Source: Gemmatimonadota bacterium (GTDB taxonomy: Bacteria; Gemmatimonadota; Gemmatimonadetes; Gemmatimonadales; GWC2-71-9). Taken from it: 64,000 nt of DNA. Location: contig QHUK01000001.1 in NCBI GenBank assembly GCA_003222085.1, positions 1 through 64,000 on the forward strand, given 5' to 3'. Positions 26,288 through 33,478 of this stretch are shown here, piece by piece. Numbering within the stretch: position 1 is the stretch's first letter; each line of letters begins with the position of its first letter. A program made the translations under genes and the position numbers. The notes below the pieces were generated by a model. It was not told the origin of the DNA, did no database searches, and was given only the letters and a program-made list of their open reading frames with translations.

Positions 26288-27675
26288 CCTTCGAGCGCGA
26301 CGCACGCACCGCGCTGGCCGACGGCCAGCTGCGCGGCGCGTTACGCCAAGCGACGACCTTGTTCGGCGAGCGACGGCGTGCGGCCCTCGCCACGGTGCCG
26401 GATTGGGAGGGCGCCCGCGACCGCGCCCGGGCGATCAAGGACGAGACGCTCGAGCACCTGGACCGCTACCTCGAGGAATTCGCGGCGAACGCCGAGCGTG
26501 CCGGCGCGTGCGTGCATTGGGCGCGCGATGCCGCCGCAGCGTGCGACATCATCGGCGGAATCGCCGAGCGGCGTGGCGCCCGGACGGTGGTCAAGAGCAA
26601 GAGCATGGCCTCGGAGGAGATCCACCTGAACGCCGCCCTCGCCCGCCGCGGCATCGAAGCCGTTGAGACCGACCTGGGCGAATACATCGTCCAGCTCGCC
26701 GGCGAGACGCCATCGCACATCGTGGTCCCGGCCATCCACAAGACCAAGGCCCAGATCGCCGCGCTGTTCGCGGACAAGCTCGGGATCGCGCCCTCGGACG
26801 ACGTGGCCACGCTGGCGGCCGCGGCCCGCGACGCGTTGCGCCGCCGGTTCGCCGAGGCGGACCTCGGGATCTCGGGCGTCAACTTCGCCGTCGCCGAAAC
26901 GGGCACGATCCTCATCCTCGAGAACGAGGGCAACGCCCGAATGACCACGAGTCTCCCGCACACGCACGTGGCACTGATGGGGATCGAGAAGGTGATTCCC
27001 CGCTTCGCCGACCTCGATGTGTTTCTCCAGCTGCTCCCCCGATCCGGGACGGGGCAGGTGCTCACGGCCTATCAGTCGTTGATCACGGGGACGAAGCGCC
27101 GGGCGGAGGACGAGGGGCCGGAAGAGCTGCACATCGTATTGCTGGACAATGGCCGCTCGCGCATGCTGGCATCCCGAGTTACCCGGCAAGCGCTCGCCTG
27201 CATCCGGTGCGGCGCGTGTCTCAACGCCTGTCCGGTGTACCGCCAGATCGGCGGGCATGCCTATGGGTCGGTGTATCCCGGTCCGATCGGCGCGGTGTTG
27301 AGCCCCCAGCTGTTCGGACTCGCGCGGTCGGCCGCCCTCCCCTACGCCTCGAGTCTCTGCGGGGCCTGCCGGGACGTCTGCCCCGTCAAGATCGACATCC
27401 CGGCGCTGCTCCTGCACCTGCGGGCCCAGGTGGTCGCTGAGGGCGTGGCTGTCGGGAAGGGGCACCTGCGCGAGCGGCTGGCGTTCTGGATCTACGCGAC
27501 GGTGATGGTACGACCGCGCCTGTTCGCGTGGCTGATGCGCGCCGTCCGTTCCTTGCGCATCATGCCGCCGCTGGGCGCGTGGACCAAGTGGCGCGACCTC
27601 CGGCCCCTCGCACCGCGGAGCTTTCGCGAGCAGTGGCGGGCCGGTTTGGGCGATCAGCGAGGCCCTGATGCGTAG
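26284..27675 (+). CDS. lutB: L-lactate oxidation iron-sulfur protein LutB (LldF)
   Basis: 463 residues, ATG overlapping the lutA stop (ATGA). The LUD domain spans ~60-290 with VVKSKSMASEEIHLN, VVPAIHKTKAQIAALF, GVNFAVAETGTILILENEGN and SLPHTHVALMGIEKV. A ferredoxin-like segment follows with two cysteine motifs, CIRCGACLNACPVY and CGACRDVCPVKIDIP, for two [4Fe-4S] clusters. Length and order match LutB (~460-475). Cytoplasmic or membrane-associated partner of LutA and LutC. Confidence 0.95.
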   Translation: MTFERDARTALADGQLRGALRQATTLFGERRRAALATVPDWEGARDRARAIKDETLEHLDRYLEEFAANAERAGACVHWARDAAAACDIIGGIAERRGARTVVKSKSMASEEIHLNAALARRGIEAVETDLGEYIVQLAGETPSHIVVPAIHKTKAQIAALFADKLGIAPSDDVATLAAAARDALRRRFAEADLGISGVNFAVAETGTILILENEGNARMTTSLPHTHVALMGIEKVIPRFADLDVFLQLLPRSGTGQVLTAYQSLITGTKRRAEDEGPEELHIVLLDNGRSRMLASRVTRQALACIRCGACLNACPVYRQIGGHAYGSVYPGPIGAVLSPQLFGLARSAALPYASSLCGACRDVCPVKIDIPALLLHLRAQVVAEGVAVGKGHLRERLAFWIYATVMVRPRLFAWLMRAVRSLRIMPPLGAWTKWRDLRPLAPRSFREQWRAGLGDQRGPDA

Positions 27676-28336
27676 CGGCGACGCGCGGCGTGAGATCCTG
27701 CACGCGATCCGTACGAACCTGGAGTCCTCACCCCCTGTCCAGAGTTCCCCCTCTCCCGAACGGAGAGGGGGACAGGGGGTGAGGACTCCCGAAGGGAGAG
27801 GGGGTCAGGAGGTGAGGATCAAGCGCTTCACGGAGCAGCTCGCGGCCGTGGGTGCCCAGTGCACCACCGTGCGGAGCGAAACCGAAGCCGCGGCCGCGCT
27901 GGCCCGCATTCTGGCGGATGCAGGGGCCCGCCGCGTGGTCGGCTCGGACGCGCCGCTGGTGCAGCGGATCCTCGCGGCCGTGGGGAATGACATCGTGATC
28001 GATCGGCTCGAGCGCCTCTCGCGCGACGAGCTGTTCGCGTGCGACGCCGGCGTCACGACCGCACAGTGGGGGATCGCCGACACCGGTACGCTGGTATTGG
28101 AGTCCGCGCGCGAGCGGAGCCGGTTGCTCTCGCTCGTCCCGCCGATCCACGTGGCGGTGCTGTCCGTGCGTTGCATCTGTGAGTCGCTGGGCGACGCGCT
28201 CGCCCGCCTGAGCGTCGCCAGCCACGCCATCACGTTCATCACCGGACCGTCGCGGACCTCCGACATCGAGCTGACCCTGGTGGTGGGCGTGCACGGTCCC
28301 CAGACGGTCCATGTTCTCCTCATGGAGGGACCATGA
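27668..28336 (+). CDS. lutC: L-lactate oxidation protein LutC (LldG) with an in-frame repeat insertion
   Basis: 222 residues, ATG overlapping lutB by 8 bases. The LUD domain is clear from ~50 on: RIKRFTEQLAAVGAQ, RRVVGSDAPLVQRIL, CDAGVTTAQWGIADTGTLVLES, SLVPPIHVAVL, ITGPSRTSDIELTLVVGVHGP. Residues ~19-51 are encoded by a palindromic repeat that keeps the frame and adds a Ser/Pro/Arg/Gly-rich loop (SSPSPERRGGQGVRTP) between the first helix and the domain core. This loop is not expected in the family. The remaining sequence looks intact, so the protein is probably functional. Confidence 0.9.
   Translation: MRSGDARREILHAIRTNLESSPPVQSSPSPERRGGQGVRTPEGRGGQEVRIKRFTEQLAAVGAQCTTVRSETEAAAALARILADAGARRVVGSDAPLVQRILAAVGNDIVIDRLERLSRDELFACDAGVTTAQWGIADTGTLVLESARERSRLLSLVPPIHVAVLSVRCICESLGDALARLSVASHAITFITGPSRTSDIELTLVVGVHGPQTVHVLLMEGP
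27722..27818. repeat. Nested inverted repeat inside lutC (CCTCACCCCCT family)
   Basis: The 19-base arm GAGTCCTCACCCCCTGTCC (27722-27740) is perfectly inverted at 27770-27788. Inside is a second hairpin, CCCCCTCTCC (27747-27756) with GGAGAGGGGG (27762-27771). A further GAAGGGAGAGGGGG...GGTGAGG half-copy follows to about 27818. Relatives occur at 33395-33434 and 59922-60017. Confidence 0.9.
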
Positions 28337-29352
28337 TGTCGAAGCTGCCGCCGATCCTGGTCGCCGCCCTGTGGATCTCGGGGTGCGGCGGATCCGGCGC
28401 CGGGCGGCGCGCCTCCCAGGCCGGCGCCGAGCGGCCGCTCAAGATCGCCGTCATCCCCAAAGGAACGACGCACGAATTCTGGAAGAGTATTCATGCCGGG
28501 GCGATCGAGGCGTCGCGCGAGCTCTCCGGCCAGGGCACGCCGATCGACATCATCTGGAAGGGACCACTGCGCGAGGACGATCGCGAGCAGCAGATCCAGG
28601 TCGTGGAGGGCTTTCTCAGCCAGGGCGTGCAGGGCATCGTGCTCGCGCCGCTCGACAGCCGCGCCCTGGTGCGACCGGTCGAGGAAGCCCGGCGCGCGGG
28701 CGTGCCCACGGTGGTCATCGATTCCAGGCTCGAGTCGGACTCAGTTGTCAGCTTCGTGGCCACGGACAATCACAAGGGCGGGCAGCTGGCCGCGAGCCGG
28801 CTGGGCGAGCTGCTCGGGGGCAAGGGCAAGGTGCTGCTGCTGCGCTATGCCGAGGGATCGGCCAGCACAACGGAGCGAGAGCGGGGGTTTCTCGAAGAGC
28901 TGCACACCCACTACCCGGCGATCGCGCTCGTCTCGGCCGACCAATACGCCGGGCCCACGAGGGAGACGGCGAAGCGCGCCTCGGAGAATCTGCTCAATCG
29001 CTACAGTGGCGACGTGCAAGGCATCTTCACCCCCAACGAGTCCTCGACCATCGGGATGCTGCTCGCATTACAAGATGTCGGCCTGGCCGGCAAGGTCCGC
29101 TTCATCGGCTTCGATGCCGCCAGGACCCTGATCGACGCGGTCCGCGCGCGACAGCTCGACGGCGTCGTGGTGCAGAATCCCATGCGCATGGGATACCTCG
29201 GCGTCAAGACGCTGGCCGATCGGCTGCGCGGCAAGCCGGTCGAGCGGCTCATCGATACCGGTGTCATGCTGGTCACGGCGGCGAACCTCGATTCCGCCGC
29301 CACGCAGGCGTTTGTGAACCCACCGATCGCGCGGTATCTCGACGAGCCATGA
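28333..29352 (+). CDS. Ribose-type sugar ABC transporter substrate-binding lipoprotein
   Basis: 339 residues, ATG overlapping the lutC stop (ATGA). The lipobox WISGC gives Cys about 18 as the lipid anchor. Periplasmic-binding protein type 1 (peripla_BP_4): LKIAVIPKGTTHEFWKSIHAGAI, QGIVLAPLDSRALVRPVEEARRAGVPTVVIDS, SFVATDNHKGGQLAA and FTPNESSTIGMLLAL. It delivers a monosaccharide to the permease encoded at 17440. The operon context favours L-fucose or a related deoxy sugar. Confidence 0.93.
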   Translation: MMSKLPPILVAALWISGCGGSGAGRRASQAGAERPLKIAVIPKGTTHEFWKSIHAGAIEASRELSGQGTPIDIIWKGPLREDDREQQIQVVEGFLSQGVQGIVLAPLDSRALVRPVEEARRAGVPTVVIDSRLESDSVVSFVATDNHKGGQLAASRLGELLGGKGKVLLLRYAEGSASTTERERGFLEELHTHYPAIALVSADQYAGPTRETAKRASENLLNRYSGDVQGIFTPNESSTIGMLLALQDVGLAGKVRFIGFDAARTLIDAVRARQLDGVVVQNPMRMGYLGVKTLADRLRGKPVERLIDTGVMLVTAANLDSAATQAFVNPPIARYLDEP

Positions 29353-30878
29353 GTGCGGGAGCGACGGGACCGGTGCTCGAGCTCCGGGATATCGCGAAGC
29401 GATTCGGCGCGACCGAGGCACTGGCCGGGGTGGATTTGACGCTCTCCGCCGGAGAGGTACATGCGCTGATCGGAGAGAACGGTGCGGGCAAGAGCACGTT
29501 GATGAGCGTCGTCGCGGGGGCGCTCGAGCCCGATCGCGGCGAGATGCGGGTCGACGGCCGGCCCTACGCCCCGCGCACGCCGCTCGAGGCGCGCCGGCGC
29601 GGCATCGCGCTGATCCATCAGGAGCTGTCCCTGTGCCCCCACCTTTCCGCGGCTGAGAACATTCTGCTCGGGGCCGAGCCGGCGCGCTGGGGGTGGCTCG
29701 ACGCGCCGGCGGCGCGCCGGCGGGCTCAGGCGCTGCTGGACCACTTCGCCCATCCCGACTTGACCCCCGACGCCCGGGTCGGCGACCTGCCGTTGGCCGC
29801 GCGGCAGGTCGTCGAGATCTGCCGCGCGCTGGCGGCGGATGCCCGCATCCTCCTGATGGACGAGCCGACGAGCAGCTTCCAGCGCGTCGAGATCGACCGC
29901 CTGTTCGCGCTGATCCGGCGACTCGCGGCGCACGGGATCGCCGTGATCTACATCAGTCACTTCCTCGAAGAGGTGCGGGAGATCGCCGGGCGCTACACGA
30001 TCCTGCGCGACGGCCGCGGCGTCGATACCGGGAGCATCGCGGGCACGAGCACGAGCCGCTTGATCGAGCAGATGGTGGGGCGCCCCGTGGCCGGGCTCTT
30101 TCCCGCGCGCGCACCCACGCGCGCGGAAGAGGCCCTCCTCGTCGTCCACGACATCGCCGCTCCGCCGGCCCTGAAGCACGCCAGCTTCGAGCTCTCCCGC
30201 GGGGAGATCCTCGGGATCGCCGGGCTCGCCGGGTCGGGGCGGACCGAGCTGGTGCGCGCGTTGTTCGGCCTCGAGCCCGCGGTCGCCGGACGGATCGTGT
30301 TGCGTGGCCGCACGCTCGCCGCACCCGGCGCGCGTCCTGCGCGCCGGCTCGGCCAGGGCTTCGGCTACCTGAGCGAGGACCGCACGCAGGAAGGGCTGAC
30401 ACTCGGGCTCTCGGTGGCCGACAACCTGACCGCGACCCGGCTCTCCGCGTGCGCGCGGCGGTGGGGATGGCTCGACCTCGGCGCGCAAGGCGCGGCGGCG
30501 AGGACCTGGATCGACGCGCTCCGCGTTCGAGCGGCGTCGCCGTGGCAGCCCATCCGCGCGCTCTCGGGCGGGAATCAGCAGAAGGTGGCGATCGGCAGGC
30601 TCCTGTTCCAGGACGCCGACGTGCTCCTTCTGGACGAGCCCACCCGCGGGATCGATATCGGGAGCCGGGCGCAGATCTACGAGACCATCGTGCGATCCGC
30701 CGCGCAGGGGAAAGCAGTGCTGCTCGTGAGCTCGTACCTGCCCGAGCTGTTCGGCCTCTGCCACCGGCTGGCGGTCATGAGCCGGGGGCGACTGTCCCCG
30801 GCGCGCCCCGTCGAGGACTGGACACCGGAGGCCGTGTTGGCGACGGCGATCGGCGGGGCTCCGAATGAATCGGCGTGA
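29349..30878 (+). CDS. Ribose-type sugar ABC transporter ATP-binding protein (two NBDs)
   Basis: 509 residues, ATG overlapping the binding-protein stop. Two ABC domains as in RbsA. NBD1 (~8-240) has Walker A GENGAGKST, Q-loop HQELSLCP and Walker B ILLMDEPTSS. NBD2 (~260-500) has a degenerate Walker A (GLAGSGRTE), a canonical signature LSGGNQQKVAIGRLL and VLLLDEPTRGID. The NBD1 signature reads LPLAARQ instead of LSxxxxQ, and its D-loop is SSF, so NBD1 signalling residues are more worn than usual. Two-site asymmetry is normal in this family. It powers the permease at 17440. Last intact gene of the operon. Confidence 0.92.
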   Translation: MSAGATGPVLELRDIAKRFGATEALAGVDLTLSAGEVHALIGENGAGKSTLMSVVAGALEPDRGEMRVDGRPYAPRTPLEARRRGIALIHQELSLCPHLSAAENILLGAEPARWGWLDAPAARRRAQALLDHFAHPDLTPDARVGDLPLAARQVVEICRALAADARILLMDEPTSSFQRVEIDRLFALIRRLAAHGIAVIYISHFLEEVREIAGRYTILRDGRGVDTGSIAGTSTSRLIEQMVGRPVAGLFPARAPTRAEEALLVVHDIAAPPALKHASFELSRGEILGIAGLAGSGRTELVRALFGLEPAVAGRIVLRGRTLAAPGARPARRLGQGFGYLSEDRTQEGLTLGLSVADNLTATRLSACARRWGWLDLGAQGAAARTWIDALRVRAASPWQPIRALSGGNQQKVAIGRLLFQDADVLLLDEPTRGIDIGSRAQIYETIVRSAAQGKAVLLVSSYLPELFGLCHRLAVMSRGRLSPARPVEDWTPEAVLATAIGGAPNESA

Positions 30879-31198
30879 ATTCGTCTCGGCCGCGGCCTCG
30901 GGGTGCGCTGGCGATGGGGACGATCCCCCGGCCGCTGGTGGCCTACGACGGGACGCTCGAGCGCATCGCCACCCAGAAGTGGATCCACCTCGGGATCGTG
31001 CAGCCGTACGAAGCGTGGGCGGAGCTGCGACGCACGGACTACCCCGAGCTCCCGCCGGACCAGCTCGGGGGGCGGTTGCTGGAGCGCACGGTACGGATCG
31101 TGTACCCCTCTACGGAGGTCACGAACAACAGCCAGAGCTACGAAGCGGTACGCGCCAAGGATACCCCGACCACGCGGGTGTGGTGGGACGTGAAGTGA
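30865..31198 (+). pseudogene. Remnant of a SusD-like (SusD_2) gene, C-terminal ~80 codons only, behind a Tat-like start in another frame
   Basis: In the frame ending at 31198, residues after VAYDGTLERIATQKWI match the C-terminal end of SusD-like family 2: EAWAELRRTDYPELPP, VYPSTEVTNNSQSYE and a final TTRVWWD. A whole SusD has ~500 residues; the first ~400 are missing. The frame can start at GTG 30875, inside the ABC ATPase stop. Another frame starting at ATG 30865 opens with MNRREFVSAAASG, a twin-arginine signal start. Skipping one base at ~30904 would continue it as ALAMGTIPRP into the SusD frame. The simplest reading is a deletion that joined a Tat-signal gene start to a SusD end. The next convergent gene ends one base away. 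Confidence 0.75.
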
Positions 31199-31199
31199 G

Positions 31200-32447
31200 C
31201 TACCGAAGCGAAGGCGGGTACAACAGGCGCGCCCGATGAGACAGCACCACGTCTCCCGAGATCTTGCGCAGCAGCTCATCGTAGCGTGCGCTTGGGTACG
31301 CGACCCGCGCACGCTCGAGTAGCAACACCGCCCAGTCCGGCTCGGTCGGCGTGATCTGCTGGCCGTGCCACTCGAGCGCTGTGTCGGCGTAGGGCGCGAG
31401 GTAGTCGAGCGCTTTGCGGATACTGCCGCCCCCGCCCGGCGCCTCGTAGGACCAGAGGTTCACGCCCACCGCTCGCCCCAGCTCCGCCAACCGGCACAGT
31501 CCTTCGAGATTCATCGCGCTGTACGAGAGCGAGCGGGTACGGACGAGCTCGTAGGGCTGCCGGCCGTCGCGCGTGACCTGCGCGCCGATCCTCCTGGCCT
31601 TGCTCGCCTCGAGCGTGGCGCGCGCGAGCCCGGTGTCACCGGTGAACAGCGCCAGCGCCGCGACCTGCGCGTCGTACCATGTGCCGTGATTGTTCCGCGC
31701 GCCCTGCTCGGCCTTCCCGATGTCACTGGTTTGCAGCCATTGGAGGTAGGCAGACATCCATGTACGCATCGCCTGCGCGTCCGCGTCCCGCCACGAGGGG
31801 GAGCGGTCGAGCAAGCCGATCGCGTCGACGAGAGCGACGAAGGACCGCGTTTCGATGACTCCAGCGGCGCGGCCTTGGGTCATACCTGGTATCGCCTGTC
31901 CGTACCGCAGATGGGGGTTCATGTGTGTGGCGGGATCGAGGAACCACACGCGCAACAGCCGCGCGGCATGGTCCGCGTACCGCTCGTCGGCCGTGAAATA
32001 GTAGCCGAGGGCGAGCGTGCTGACGGCGCCGGTCAAAGCCGCCAGTCGTGGGGCGTCGTAGTCATTCCGGATCTCGGGGTTTCGCTCGCCGTCGCGCCGG
32101 AGGTAGGGGAGGCCGTTGGGTTTGGTCGAGTCCGGCCACCAGTACGGCGCCATGCTCACATAGTCGTGCTTGTCGCCGCTCGGCGGCGTGCGCCGCTTGT
32201 CCGTCACCGAGAACGGTCCGGCCTTGAGGGCGACGTCGGCCTCTCTCACGAGCCGCTCGTAGGCCGGACGGAGCGCCGTGTCGCCGGTCGCGAGCAGCTG
32301 CCTGGCCTGCTCGAGCGCCTCCGCGCGCAGCGAGTACACGCGGAGCCGCGCGACGGTGGGCGTCGCCGCGACCGGGGATTGCGCCGCAACGGCGCCGAGC
32401 TGGAAGCCGAGGCACCACAGGGCGAGCGTGGCGATGCACGGCGACAC
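31200..32447 (-). CDS. Secreted alginate-lyase-family protein (PF05426-like), copy A
   Basis: About 415 residues from GTG 32447, followed by a signal peptide (IATLALWCLGFQLGAVAAQS). The alpha-toroid domain has YVSMAPYWWPDSTKPNGLPY, RDGERNPEIRNDYD, HMNPHLRYGQAIPGMTQGR and the diagnostic NNHGTWYDAQV, where Asn/His/Tyr include the presumed catalytic residues. Family members cleave alginate or other uronate-containing glycans by beta-elimination in the periplasm. An alternative GTG at 32522 overlaps the upstream stop (TAGTG) and would prepend 25 residues, most encoded by a palindromic repeat. If that start is used, the repeat has been captured into the signal region. About 33% of the length is shared in layout with copy B at 33475, but the two are clearly diverged. 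Confidence 0.85.
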   Translation of the reverse strand: MSPCIATLALWCLGFQLGAVAAQSPVAATPTVARLRVYSLRAEALEQARQLLATGDTALRPAYERLVREADVALKAGPFSVTDKRRTPPSGDKHDYVSMAPYWWPDSTKPNGLPYLRRDGERNPEIRNDYDAPRLAALTGAVSTLALGYYFTADERYADHAARLLRVWFLDPATHMNPHLRYGQAIPGMTQGRAAGVIETRSFVALVDAIGLLDRSPSWRDADAQAMRTWMSAYLQWLQTSDIGKAEQGARNNHGTWYDAQVAALALFTGDTGLARATLEASKARRIGAQVTRDGRQPYELVRTRSLSYSAMNLEGLCRLAELGRAVGVNLWSYEAPGGGGSIRKALDYLAPYADTALEWHGQQITPTEPDWAVLLLERARVAYPSARYDELLRKISGDVVLSHRARLLYPPSLR

Positions 32448-32497
32448 GCGGGTAAACCCGCGGCTCGGCACTGCCCGTAAACGGGCGGGCCCGGGTC
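32447..32497. repeat. REP-like double hairpin, second copy
   Basis: GCGGGTAAACCCGC (from 32448) and GCCCGTAAACGGGC (32473-32486) are joined by GGCTCGGCACT. The 40-base core matches the element at 4739-4778 with one mismatch. It abuts the putative GTG of the alginate-lyase-family gene. Confidence 0.88.
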
Positions 32498-32521
32498 GGG
32501 CATCACGAGAGATCGATTCCA

Positions 32522-33478
32522 CTAACGGGCCCCCGCTCCCGCGCCGCGCAGGTATTCCGCCGCCACCGTCGCGAACTGCGCGATCGCGACCTCGGGCTCC
32601 GCGATCTCCGGATGCCAGCGCTTCTCCCACTCGAAGCTGTAGACGCCGCGGTACCCGATCCTGACCAGCGCTTCGATCTGACGGCGGACCGGCACCTCGC
32701 CGGTGCCGGTGAGCACGTAGCGGCGATCCTTCCCACCGGGCCCAGCGGGCACGGAGTCCTTCAGGTGCGTATGGCGGATGTAGCGCCCCAGCTGAAAGAC
32801 CGTGTCCTCCGGCGCCTCCTTCCCCGAGACGAACGTGTGGTGCGCGTCCCAGAGCAGGGCCACCGCCGGGGAGTCCGCCTGTCGGAGAATGTCGAGCAGC
32901 GTGGGCGAGTCGGTGAAATCACCGTGGGATTCGATCAGGACCGTGACGCCTTTGGGCCGCGCGTAATCGCCCAATTCGCGCAGCCCCTGAGCGATGTGCG
33001 CGATGGTAACCTCCCGCGGCACGCCGCTCATATAATTGTTTCCGAACACGCGCACGTAGGGGGCGCCCAGCACTTCCGCCAGGTCGATGAACCGGCGCGC
33101 CTCGTCGAGCTGGGCGGCGTGCTTCGTGGGGTCCTGCTCGTGCAGCTGGGCCGAGGCGCCGAGGCAGGAGAGCCGCAGCCCGCGCTCGCGAAGCTGCTGC
33201 TTCGTCAGGTCGACCCGGCCTCCCTCTCGCGAGAACTCGGGAGCCCGGCTCAAGTCCATCGTTGCCTGGAGGCCCCGCAGCTCGACGGCGACGTAGCCGT
33301 GGATGGCGGCGAAGTCCACGATCTGAAGCCACGTCCACGCCGGGCACCCGAGCGTCGAGAAGCCGAGCGGGAGCTGGTCCGCGGGCCTCACGTTCCCCCT
33401 CTCCCGAAGGGAGAGGGGGCCAGGGGGTGAGGACAGGAGCGCGGCGGAGGCCTCGAGGAACTCGCGGCGGGTCGTCAT
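32522..33478 (-). CDS. TIM-barrel sugar isomerase/epimerase with Tat signal interrupted by a repeat
   Basis: 318 residues, ATG overlapping the stop of the gene at 33475 (ATGA). It begins MTTRREFLEASAALL, a twin-arginine signal start. The following residues SSPPGPLSLRERGNVR come from a palindromic repeat (33395-33434), replacing the expected end of the hydrophobic region. The AP-endonuclease-2/xylose-isomerase-like barrel follows: GFSTLGCPAWTW, GYVAVELRGL, VRVFGNNY, VLIESHGDFTDSPTLLDI, LLWDAHHTF, RHTHLKDS and YSFEWEKRWHPEI, with conserved Glu/Asp/His ligands. Substrate unknown; homologues epimerise or isomerise keto sugars. It lies between two alginate-lyase-family genes. Confidence 0.82.
   Translation of the reverse strand: MTTRREFLEASAALLSSPPGPLSLRERGNVRPADQLPLGFSTLGCPAWTWLQIVDFAAIHGYVAVELRGLQATMDLSRAPEFSREGGRVDLTKQQLRERGLRLSCLGASAQLHEQDPTKHAAQLDEARRFIDLAEVLGAPYVRVFGNNYMSGVPREVTIAHIAQGLRELGDYARPKGVTVLIESHGDFTDSPTLLDILRQADSPAVALLWDAHHTFVSGKEAPEDTVFQLGRYIRHTHLKDSVPAGPGGKDRRYVLTGTGEVPVRRQIEALVRIGYRGVYSFEWEKRWHPEIAEPEVAIAQFATVAAEYLRGAGAGAR
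33395..33434. repeat. CCCCTCTCCC hairpin inside the isomerase signal region
   Basis: CCCCCTCTCCC (33395-33405) and GGGAGAGGGGG (33409-33419) form a perfect 11-bp stem with a GAA loop, followed by CCAGGGGGTGAGGAC. Same family as the elements in lutC and at 59922. Confidence 0.9.
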
